Assembly: GCA_036375275.1 (NCBI GenBank)
Contig: DASUSF010000016.1
Coordinates: forward strand, 1 to 9,690
Source: DASUSF01 sp036375275
GTDB taxonomy: Bacteria > Pseudomonadota > Alphaproteobacteria > Geminicoccales > Geminicoccaceae
Direction of reading: 5' to 3'
DNA: 9,690 bases
Position numbers and translations under genes: made by a program. Position 1 is the first letter of the stretch. Each line of letters starts with the position of its first letter. Of the stretch, positions 1 to 5,675 are shown piece by piece. The notes under the pieces were generated by a model that saw only the letters and a list, made by a program, of their open reading frames with translations, was not told the origin of the DNA and ran no database searches.

Positions 1-43
1 CGATACCGTACAGATCACTGTGGCGATCACGCCCGGTGCCTGA
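1..43 (+). CDS. SCU-type pilin subunit, C-terminal end only (cut by window edge)
   Basis: Reading from base 2 gives DTVQITVAITPGA followed by TGA at 41-43. The D-T-V-x-[IV]-T-V pattern is the usual last beta-strand of spore-coat-U (SCU) pilin domains, where it follows a G-x-Y motif. The stop lies six bases before the chaperone start, which fits the Csu-type gene order of pilins, then chaperone, then usher. The protein would be a secreted fibre subunit assembled by donor-strand exchange. Only 13 residues are visible, so the family call rests on the motif plus its position. Everything upstream, including further pilin genes, lies outside the window. Confidence 0.68.
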   Translation, partial: DTVQITVAITPGA

Positions 44-49
44 TCGGCA

Positions 50-745
50 ATGTTCAAAAGTCTGCTGGGCGCTCTTCTTGCGCTCCTAAGCATGGCGAGC
101 GGGCCCGCGATGTCGGGCTCGTTCAATGTTTCTCCCATCAAGATCGAGCTTCCACCGGATGGTTCTCCAAGCACCGTTCGCGTCCTGAACCTCGAGTCGA
201 CCCCTGTCCTCGTCCGAATCGAGGCCAGGTCGTGGGCCGATGAAATCGACTCCGCTCCACGCAGTTCCGAGGTGCTGGCCGTTCCGCCCGTGGTCGAGGT
301 GCCGGGCGGTGGCGCACAGGTTGTCCGGCTCGCGCTTCGCCGCCCGTTAACCGGCTCTCTAGAAAAGGCGTTCCGCCTTCTGATTTCCGAGGTGCCTCGT
401 GAACGTCCTGATGGCGTGCAAGGCGTTACCTTAACGCTACGGCTAGCCCTCCCCATCTTCGTGACACCTCCGGGTGCGGTGTCTGATACTTCTTGGGCGA
501 TCGTACGCACGGCGGGCGAGGACGCCCACCTTGTGGCCATGAACAAGGGTGCGGCCCATCTACTGTTGAAGGAGCTTAAGGCGTCCGACGCCGAGCTTCT
601 GGAGGGGGCGACCTACGTCCTCGCCGGCGAGAGCAAGAGCTGGCCCCTCGACACCCCCCTGAGCGCGCTTCCGGATGTCGTCGAAGTCCGGGCCGAGACC
701 AACCGCGGCCCGCTGGTCGCCGAAGTCCGGCCGCGCGCGCAGTAG
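50..745 (+). CDS. PapD-like periplasmic fimbrial chaperone (SCU/Csu type)
   Basis: This 231-residue protein is a periplasmic chaperone that would hold pilin subunits by donor-strand complementation and pass them to the usher. It starts with a Sec signal peptide (K3, hydrophobic 4-15, likely cut near residues 20-24). The first immunoglobulin-like domain follows: SPIKIEL (28-34), V-R-V-L-N (43-47), and the family-typical F-R-L-L-I-S-E-V-P block at 108-116. The strand LTLRLALPIFVTP (128-140) matches the G1 strand that binds subunits. K31 and R131 are the likely counterparts of the two basic PapD residues that anchor the subunit carboxylate; this is inferred by hand alignment. The second domain runs from about 145 to the end. 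Length is normal for the family. ATG 50 has a weak ribosome site but lies six bases after the pilin stop, so coupling is likely. Composition is odd: residues 1 to about 184 are encoded by ~62% GC DNA with TTA/CTA codons, while the last ~47 are ~75% GC. Confidence 0.88.
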   Translation: MFKSLLGALLALLSMASGPAMSGSFNVSPIKIELPPDGSPSTVRVLNLESTPVLVRIEARSWADEIDSAPRSSEVLAVPPVVEVPGGGAQVVRLALRRPLTGSLEKAFRLLISEVPRERPDGVQGVTLTLRLALPIFVTPPGAVSDTSWAIVRTAGEDAHLVAMNKGAAHLLLKELKASDAELLEGATYVLAGESKSWPLDTPLSALPDVVEVRAETNRGPLVAEVRPRAQ

Positions 746-3554
746 GCTCGGGACCGTGCTCGCCCTGCTCCTGGGGGGCGCCGTCGTCGGCGGCGCTTCT
801 CCGGACGGGGCCGCCGGTCGCCGGGTCGAGGTGCGCGCGGACGGCCGGGTGCTCGCCGCCGCGGCGCTCCTGCTCGAGGACCCCGAGCACGGGCCGCTCC
901 TCCGCCTCGCCGACCTCGACCACCGCCTGCCGCACCATCTCCCGAAGGCGGCAGAGGTCGAGCGCGACGGCCACTGGTTCCTGCCGCTCCGCGCGCTCGG
1001 GGGCGTCGCCCGGCTCGACCGGGGCCGCGGCGTCGTGACCTTCGCCGATCCGCCGGCGTGGGCCGGGGTCGAGCCGGGGGCCGGGCCGCCGAGCGCGAGG
1101 CATCGGCCGGCGCTCCCCCTCGCCGCGCCGGTCCCGGTGGTGCTCAGGGCGGCGCCGCCCCGCCCGCGGCCGGCCGTGTCGCCGGACGCGTTCCTGTTCC
1201 TCGGCACCGGGGAAAAGCCGCCCCTGACCCGGGCGCCGGAGCTCGACCTCGCGCCCGCCGCGCTGCCGCCCGAGCGCCCGCCCCCGGTCCGGCGCCGCGA
1301 CCCGCTCGAGCAGCCGCTGCTGCCCGACGAGGAATGGCAGGAGTGGCTGTTCGAGGTCACGCTCAACGGCGCGCTGGTGAGCCCCGGCGCGCTGGTGCTG
1401 CGCGGGCCGGAGGGCGAGATCGCGCTCCGCGTGCTCGATCTCCGCGCCTGGCGGGTCCGGCTCGACCCGGACACGTTCATCAGCGTCAACGGCGAGCAGT
1501 TCGTGCCCCTCGCGGCGCTGCCGGGGGCGGCGCTCGGCATCGACGAGGGAGCGCTCGCCCTCGACCTGGTCCTGCCGCCGGGGGCGTTCGAGGCGACCAG
1601 GATCGAGCGCGGCCGGCTCTCGACCCTGGAGCCGCGGGCGGGGCGCGGCGGCTTCGTCGACTACGACGTGCTGTTCCTCGCCGGCGACGGCGTCCGGGCG
1701 CGCCTCGACGCCCTGCTGGAGGCCGGCGTGTTCGACCAGGTCGGCGTGCTGGTCGGCAACTTCCGCCTCGGCGACCTCACCGACGGCGACGAGGGGCGCG
1801 AGGTGGTCCGGCTCGAGACCACCTTCATCCGCGACCTGCCCGCGCGGCGGGCGAGCGTCCACCTCGGCGACAGCATCACCGCGGGCGGCGCGCTCGGGCG
1901 GCCGGTGCGCTTCGCCGGCCTCCAGGTCTCGACCAACTTCGCGACCGACCCGGGCTTCATCACCTTCCCGCTGCCGAGCATCGGCGGGCTCGCCGAGCAG
2001 GCGGGGGTGGCCGAGGTGTTCCTGGACAACACCCGGCGCGTGCAGGAGGAGATCCCGCCCGGGCCGTTCGAGATCGACAACCTGCCGGTGGTGACCGGCG
2101 CCGGCGAGGTCCAGGTCCGGGTCACCGACCTGCTCGGGCGCGAGCAGCTGATCACCCAGGACTACTACGTGAGCCCGCGCCTGCTGCGCGCCGGGCTGTC
2201 GGACTTCTCCTACGCCCTCGGCTTCGAGCGCGAGGACTTCAACCGGGAGAGCTTCGGCTACGGCGACCCCTTCGGGGTGGCGACCCACCGCTACGGGTTC
2301 ACCAACGGGTTGAGCGGCGAGGGGCGGGCCGAGCTCGGCCTCGAGCGCCAGGCGGCGGGGCTCGGCGGCTCGGTCCTGCTCGGCGGCTTCGGCCTGCTCT
2401 CGGGCGGCCTCGGCGGCAGCCACGACCGGGACGCCGGGACCGGGTTCGCGGGCTTCCTCGACTACGAGTACGTCTCGAGCCGCTTCTCGTTCGGCCTGCG
2501 CAGCAGCTACACCGATCCCGACTTCCGCCAGCTCGGGCTCGACGATCCGCCCGACCGCCGGACCGACCAGGTCTCCCTCGGCGTCGGGCTGCATCCGTTC
2601 GGCCGCCTCGGGCTGCTGTTCGTGAACAGCGAGGCGCGCGAGCGGAGCGATCGCCAGGCGCTGAGCGCCAGCTACAGCCTGCCGCTCGGGCCGGGCACGC
2701 TCCTGGTCAACGCGCTCCGGACGCTCAGCCCGGAGCACGAGCTCGCGGTGGCGGCGAGCTACACGCTCCCCCTCGACGGCCTGCACACGGCGACCGCCGG
2801 CGGCTCCTGGCGCGAGGGGGCGTCCCGGGGCGGGGTCCAGCTCCGGCGCGGCCGGGGCGCCTCCGACCTGGGCTTGAGCTACCGGGTGCAGGGCGAGGCC
2901 GGCGACGACCTGGAGCGGGTCGACGGCAGCGTCCGCTACGACGCGTCGCTGATGAGCGGCCAGCTCGACCTCGCCCACGCGCGCGGCGACACCCGGGCGC
3001 GGGCCAACCTCACCGGCTCCGTCGCCCACGTCGATGGCCGCACCGGGCTGACCCGGCGGCTCGGCCGGGCGTTCGGCATGGTCGCGCTGCCGGGCCATCC
3101 GGACGTCAAGGTCTACCTCGAGAACCGCGAGGTCGGGACGACCGACGAGGACGGCTTCCTCCTGCTGCCGCGGCTCAACCCCTATCAGGCGAACCGGGTG
3201 CGGATCCGGCCCGAGGACCTGCCGCTGACCGCGGAGCTCGACGGCGAGGAGCGGCTTGCGGTGCCCTTCGAGCGGGCGGGGCTCCGGATCGACTTCGACG
3301 TCGCGACCTCGAGGACCGCGCTCCTGACGCTCACCGGCCCGGACGGCGCGCCGCTGCCGGCCGGCCTCGAGCTCGTGGACGCGGGCGGGGCGGCGAGCGC
3401 GCAGGTCGCGGACCAGGGCCTCGCCTACGTCCGGAGCACCGCCCTCGGCGGCATCACGCTCCGGAGCGTGCCGGGGCAGCCGGCCTTCACCTGCCTCCTG
3501 CCGCCGCTCCCGGACGAGCCGCTGGCCGAGCTCGGGAGCGTCCGGTGCGAGTGA
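675..3554 (+). CDS. Outer-membrane fimbrial usher (FimD/PapC superfamily, SCU type) with an apparent second N-terminal module
   Basis: The usher is the outer-membrane pore that accepts chaperone-subunit complexes and extrudes the fibre. From ATG 675 it has 959 residues. A basic N-region (R20-R24) and hydrophobic stretch 26-41 form the signal peptide; GTG 756 is the other in-frame start but would lose the charged segment, so ATG 675 is preferred despite overlapping the chaperone by 71 bases. A usher N-terminal domain is seen at about 225-305 (FEVTLNG, VNGEQFVPL). A similar module lies at about 50-128, and 126-224 between them is proline-rich. The beta-barrel begins near 326 (FVDYDVLF). The plug domain is about 445-505 (VFLDNTR, PFEIDNLP, VRVTDLLGRE, YYVSPRLL). 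Barrel strands continue to about 800; LNPYQANRVRI (834-844) and a C-terminal domain with Cys940 and Cys958 follow. The protein is somewhat longer than most SCU ushers, explained by the extra N-terminal module. It overlaps the next pilin gene and is probably co-translated with it. GC is very high (about 75%). Confidence 0.92.
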   Translation: MSSKSGPRPTAARWSPKSGRARSRLGTVLALLLGGAVVGGASPDGAAGRRVEVRADGRVLAAAALLLEDPEHGPLLRLADLDHRLPHHLPKAAEVERDGHWFLPLRALGGVARLDRGRGVVTFADPPAWAGVEPGAGPPSARHRPALPLAAPVPVVLRAAPPRPRPAVSPDAFLFLGTGEKPPLTRAPELDLAPAALPPERPPPVRRRDPLEQPLLPDEEWQEWLFEVTLNGALVSPGALVLRGPEGEIALRVLDLRAWRVRLDPDTFISVNGEQFVPLAALPGAALGIDEGALALDLVLPPGAFEATRIERGRLSTLEPRAGRGGFVDYDVLFLAGDGVRARLDALLEAGVFDQVGVLVGNFRLGDLTDGDEGREVVRLETTFIRDLPARRASVHLGDSITAGGALGRPVRFAGLQVSTNFATDPGFITFPLPSIGGLAEQAGVAEVFLDNTRRVQEEIPPGPFEIDNLPVVTGAGEVQVRVTDLLGREQLITQDYYVSPRLLRAGLSDFSYALGFEREDFNRESFGYGDPFGVATHRYGFTNGLSGEGRAELGLERQAAGLGGSVLLGGFGLLSGGLGGSHDRDAGTGFAGFLDYEYVSSRFSFGLRSSYTDPDFRQLGLDDPPDRRTDQVSLGVGLHPFGRLGLLFVNSEARERSDRQALSASYSLPLGPGTLLVNALRTLSPEHELAVAASYTLPLDGLHTATAGGSWREGASRGGVQLRRGRGASDLGLSYRVQGEAGDDLERVDGSVRYDASLMSGQLDLAHARGDTRARANLTGSVAHVDGRTGLTRRLGRAFGMVALPGHPDVKVYLENREVGTTDEDGFLLLPRLNPYQANRVRIRPEDLPLTAELDGEERLAVPFERAGLRIDFDVATSRTALLTLTGPDGAPLPAGLELVDAGGAASAQVADQGLAYVRSTALGGITLRSVPGQPAFTCLLPPLPDEPLAELGSVRCE
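3534..3538 (+). promoter_or_regulatory. Ribosome binding site of the SCU pilin gene, inside the usher
   Basis: GGGAG at 3534-3538 lies six bases before GTG 3545 and twelve before GTG 3551. The spacing favours GTG 3545. GTG 3551 would give the classic GTGA stop-start overlap with the usher but sits too far from this site and loses the Arg in the signal-peptide N-region. Confidence 0.5.
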
Positions 3555-4003
3555 CCCCCGGCGCCTGGGCGGTCCTGGCGGTCCTGCTCGGCCCCGGGCT
3601 GCTCGGCTTGGGTCCACTCCGGGCCGCCGAGTGCGACGTGTCGGTCAGCTTCATCGACTTCGGCCGGGTCGATCCCGAGGATGGCGGCGAGGTCACCGGC
3701 GAGGTCGCGGTGCTGTGCGAGGGCCCGACCCGCTTCAGGCTCGCGCTGTCGCCCGGGATGGGCGACTTCCAGGAGCGGCGGATGCGGGGCCCCGACGGCC
3801 GGTCGCTCCGCTACAACATCTACCTCGACCCGGCGCGGCGAACGGTCTGGGGTGACGGGCTGACCGCCGGCACCGGGCGCCTGGTCGGGCGCAACGACGG
3901 GCGGCGGCACACCATCCTCGCGGTCTACGGGCGGGTCGCGCGCGGGCAGCGGATGGTCGCCGGCCAGTATGCGGACAGCCTGGTGGTGGCGGTCGAGCCC
4001 TGA
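3545..4003 (+). CDS. Single-domain SCU (spore coat U) pilin, downstream of the usher
   Basis: This is a 152-residue secreted protein with one SCU domain. The signal peptide is residues 1 to about 28 (R2, hydrophobic 7-23, cut before Glu-Cys). The domain shows the family pattern in order: C-D-V-S-V-S-F-I-D-F-G (30-40), V-A-V-L-C (54-58), F-R-L-A-L-S-P-G (64-71), R-x-M (79-81), L-R-Y-N-I-Y-L-D (88-95), V-W-G-D-G (101-105), V-Y-G-R-V (127-131), Q and A-G-Q-Y-A-D-S-L-V-V-A-V (138-150). Cys30 and Cys58 are the expected disulfide pair. It would be a fibre subunit handed over by the chaperone at 50-745. In Csu operons the gene after the usher encodes the tip subunit, usually a two-domain protein; this one has a single domain, so it could be a reduced tip subunit or an ordinary shaft subunit. 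Start GTG 3545 overlaps the usher stop by ten bases; GTG 3551 is the alternative. Confidence 0.85.
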   Translation: MRVTPGAWAVLAVLLGPGLLGLGPLRAAECDVSVSFIDFGRVDPEDGGEVTGEVAVLCEGPTRFRLALSPGMGDFQERRMRGPDGRSLRYNIYLDPARRTVWGDGLTAGTGRLVGRNDGRRHTILAVYGRVARGQRMVAGQYADSLVVAVEP

Positions 4004-4017
4004 GGCCGGATCCGCTG

Positions 4018-4032
4018 GCCCGTTAAACGGGC
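4018..4032. repeat. 15-bp dyad (7-bp arms, one central base) after the pilin operon
   Basis: GCCCGTT (4018-4024) and AACGGGC (4026-4032) are perfect inverted copies around base 4025, fifteen bases after the pilin stop codon. As RNA it could fold as a five-pair GC stem (GCCCG/CGGGC) with a TTAAA loop. No U-run follows, so a standard intrinsic terminator is doubtful. The right arm overlaps the first half of the CtrA-type box, so an operator role is equally possible. Confidence 0.5.
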
Positions 4033-4037
4033 ATTAA
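4023..4037 (+). promoter_or_regulatory. CtrA-type binding site TTAA-N7-TTAA
   Basis: TTAA at 4023-4026 and TTAA at 4034-4037 are separated by exactly seven bases, and the second is followed by CC. This matches the full consensus for the alphaproteobacterial cell-cycle regulator CtrA. TTAA is rare in this GC-rich DNA, so exact spacing by chance is unlikely, though not excluded. The second half-site overlaps the proposed -35 hexamer, the usual layout at CtrA-activated promoters. Its target would be the small SCU-like gene at 4116. Confidence 0.6.
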
Positions 4038-4062
4038 CCATTTGCGCGCATTTCTCTAGGAT
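4034..4062 (+). promoter_or_regulatory. Candidate sigma-70 promoter for the small SCU-like gene
   Basis: The -35 candidate TTAACC (4034-4039) matches four of six TTGACA positions. The -10 candidate TAGGAT (4057-4062) matches four of six TATAAT positions. The spacing is exactly 17 bases. A self-complementary TGCGCGCA (4043-4050) lies in the spacer. Transcription would start near 4069, leaving a leader of about 47 bases before ATG 4116. This is the most AT-rich intergenic stretch near the locus. Confidence 0.5.
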
Positions 4063-4101
4063 GGCTGATGGGACGGACGGGCCGGCGGTCGGCCCGGGGT
4101 C

Positions 4102-4105
4102 GGAG
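4102..4105 (+). promoter_or_regulatory. Ribosome binding site deciding the start at ATG 4116
   Basis: GGAG at 4102-4105 lies ten bases before ATG 4116. The further upstream in-frame ATG at 4068 sits almost on the predicted transcription start and would put an Arg-rich segment ahead of the signal peptide, so ATG 4116 is chosen. Confidence 0.55.
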
Positions 4106-4115
4106 ATGCGCGCTC

Positions 4116-4436
4116 ATGCGATCGACCGCGACCGGTGCCTTGCTCTGCGCGGGGATCGGGCTGCTCTCCATGCCGGCGGCGCTCGAGGCGGCCGCAGCGG
4201 AGGCGCAGCTCCTGGTCACCGCCCGGGTGGTGAACCGCTGCACCATCGACGTGCCGGCGCGGCCGCCCGGGCTCGGTGGCGAGCAGCCGTGGCGGCGCTG
4301 GGTGCACCACCAATGCGACCTTCCGGTGCAGCCGCGGCTGTCCCTCGGGCGGGCCGTCGGGCCGCCTCCTGCGCCGGGGCCGCGGGTCGAGCGCGGGCAG
4401 CGCGGCGGGCACATGATCGTGACCATCACCTACTGA
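4116..4436 (+). CDS. Small secreted protein resembling a miniature SCU pilin domain
   Basis: This is a 106-residue protein of unknown function. A clear signal peptide occupies residues 1 to about 28 (R2, hydrophobic 7-24, Ala-rich cleavage region). The mature part starts AQLLVTARVVNRCTIDVP (30-47), which matches the first strand of an SCU domain with its conserved cysteine (Cys42). A second strand carries Cys67 (WVHHQCDL, 62-69) and R-L-S-L (74-77), and the protein ends in M-I-V-T-I-T-Y, like the terminal strand of SCU pilins. What lies between is short and Pro/Arg/Gly-rich, and the central block typical of the family (Y-N-L-Y-x-D, W-G-D-G) is missing. The mature protein is about 78 residues, roughly 60% of a normal SCU domain. 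It may be a reduced pilin, a fibre terminator or anchor, or a decayed gene kept as an ORF. It has its own promoter region with a CtrA-type box rather than being fused to the upstream operon. The gene is likely real; the role is inference. Confidence 0.65.
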   Translation: MRSTATGALLCAGIGLLSMPAALEAAAAEAQLLVTARVVNRCTIDVPARPPGLGGEQPWRRWVHHQCDLPVQPRLSLGRAVGPPPAPGPRVERGQRGGHMIVTITY

Positions 4437-4450
4437 CCATCATCACCCAC

Positions 4451-4480
4451 TTGTCTGGCACGGCCGGCTATGCAAATGCT
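4451..4480 (+). promoter_or_regulatory. Weak candidate promoter for mltB
   Basis: TTGTCT (4451-4456) matches four of six -35 positions; AATGCT (4475-4480), 18 bases further on, matches only three of six -10 positions. The stretch is locally AT-rich and lies in the 95-base gap between the small SCU-like gene and mltB. Read-through from the promoter at 4034-4062 is an alternative. Confidence 0.22.
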
Positions 4481-4531
4481 ACCGCTGGTAGGATGCTCGT
4501 CCGCCGCCGGACTCCTGGTTGGACGCCCCTC

Positions 4532-5509
4532 ATGATCCGAATCGCCATCGGCCGCTGCTCCATCGTCGTCCTGTTGATGCTCGCCGCGCTGGCCCGTCCG
4601 GCGTCCGCCACGACCTTCGAGGCGTGGCTCCAAGACTTCCGCCGCGAGGCCGCCGCCGCCGGGATCACGGAAGCCACGCTCGAGCGGGCGTTCCGGGACA
4701 TCGCGCCGATCGAGCGGGTGATCGAGTCCGACCGGCGGCAGGTCGAGACCCGCATGGACTTCGAGACCTACCGTCGCCGCGTGCTCTCCGAGGACCGGGT
4801 GAGCCAGGGCCGGCGCCTGCTCGAGAAGCACCGCGATCTGCTCGAGGGGATCGGCCGCGACTTCGGGGTGCAGCCCCGCTTCATCGTGGCGCTCTGGGGC
4901 ATCGAGAGCACCTTCGGCGCGTACAAGGGAACGTATCCGGTCGTCCCGGCCCTGGCGACGCTGGCGTGGGAAGGCCGCCGGGCGAGCTTCTTCCGGGGCG
5001 AGCTGCTGAGCGCGCTCCGCATCCTCGACGCCGGCGACATCGCGGTCGAGGACATGAAGGGGTCGTGGGCGGGGGCGATGGGCCAGAGCCAGTTCATGCC
5101 GTCGAGCTTCGTCCGCTTCGCGGTCGACTACGACGGCGACGGTCGACGCAACATCTGGTCCAGCACGCCGGACGTCCTGGCCTCGATCGCCAACTACCTC
5201 GCGAAGGCCGGCTGGACCGACCGCTACACCTGGGGCCGCGAGGTGCTTCCGCCGGCCGCGCTCGGCGCCGATCTGGTGGGGCTCGAGGTCAGGAAGCCCC
5301 TGCCGGCCTGGCAGGAGCTCGGCGTGCGGCGGAAGAACGGCGCCGCGCTCCCGGCGGTGCCGATCGACGCCTCGCTGGTGTGGATGGATGATCGTGCGGG
5401 ACCGGCCTTCCTGGTGTACAAGAACTTCCGCGTCCTCATGGCCTGGAACCGGTCGACCTACTTCGCGGCGACCGTGGGCGAGCTCGCCGATCGCCTGGCC
5501 CGGGCATGA
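4532..5509 (+). CDS. mltB: Lytic murein transglycosylase, MltB family (SLT_2 domain)
   Basis: This periplasmic enzyme cleaves the MurNAc-GlcNAc bond of peptidoglycan and forms 1,6-anhydroMurNAc ends. From ATG 4532 it has 325 residues. A signal peptide covers 1-26 (hydrophobic 11-20, cut after A-S-A). There is no lipobox at the cleavage site, so it should be soluble, unlike E. coli MltB. The family landmarks are all present: F-E-A-W-L (29-33), A-L-W-G-I-E-S-T-F-G (120-129) with catalytic Glu125, Y-P-V-V-P-A-L-A-T-L-A (135-145), M-G-Q-S-Q-F-M-P-S-S-F (183-193), D-Y-D-G-D-G-R-R-N-I-W (199-209), and the closing N-R-S-T-Y-F-A-A-T-V-G-E-L-A-D-R-L (306-322). The C-terminal peptidoglycan-binding domain found in many alphaproteobacterial relatives is absent. 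ATG 4493 is in frame but has no room for a ribosome site; the open frame runs back to 4061 only because of high GC. In relatives this gene is followed by rlpA, which is missing here. Confidence 0.9.
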   Translation: MIRIAIGRCSIVVLLMLAALARPASATTFEAWLQDFRREAAAAGITEATLERAFRDIAPIERVIESDRRQVETRMDFETYRRRVLSEDRVSQGRRLLEKHRDLLEGIGRDFGVQPRFIVALWGIESTFGAYKGTYPVVPALATLAWEGRRASFFRGELLSALRILDAGDIAVEDMKGSWAGAMGQSQFMPSSFVRFAVDYDGDGRRNIWSSTPDVLASIANYLAKAGWTDRYTWGREVLPPAALGADLVGLEVRKPLPAWQELGVRRKNGAALPAVPIDASLVWMDDRAGPAFLVYKNFRVLMAWNRSTYFAATVGELADRLARA

Positions 5510-5666
5510 GGCGGCGCGGACGGGGCCGGTGCGGCCCGATGGTGGCGTTGCCGCGTCGCCGCCCGCCGGCGCCTGCGATGCGGCCGCGGCTCATCCGCTT
5601 CCGACCGCGGACGCTGCCGCCGCCGCAGGGCGGCGCCCGCAGTCCTTCGTTCGACCTGCCAGACAC

Positions 5667-5670
5667 GAGG
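5667..5670 (+). promoter_or_regulatory. Ribosome binding site of the DD-carboxypeptidase gene
   Basis: GAGG at 5667-5670 lies five bases before ATG 5676. It fixes the start directly before a typical signal peptide, although the frame is open back to 5388 inside mltB. Confidence 0.55.
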
Positions 5671-5675
5671 TTTCG

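Noticed and set aside
1058..3544. Long + strand frame running through the usher into the SCU pilin gene
   Set aside because: The part before 3545 is a low-complexity Arg/Ala/Pro/Gly shadow of the usher. Only the last 152 codons are a recognisable protein.
576..3617. 1013-codon open frame on the - strand, antisense to the usher
   Set aside because: Very high GC removes stop codons. The translation is rich in Arg, Ala, Pro, Glu and Gly with no fold, signal or motif, and the + strand usher explains the region.
4420..4442. Direct repeat TGACCATCA at 4420-4428 and 4434-4442
   Set aside because: Two copies only, 14 bases apart, one within coding sequence for T-I-T-Y; likely chance.
4479..4491. 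Small palindrome CTACC-GCT-GGTAG before mltB
   Set aside because: The five-pair stem with a three-base loop is short, without a U-run or a second copy. An operator is possible but not supported.
4061..4531. 157-residue N-terminal extension of MltB from ATG 4061
   Set aside because: It is the off-frame shadow of the small SCU-like gene and would bury the MltB signal peptide, which begins cleanly at ATG 4532.
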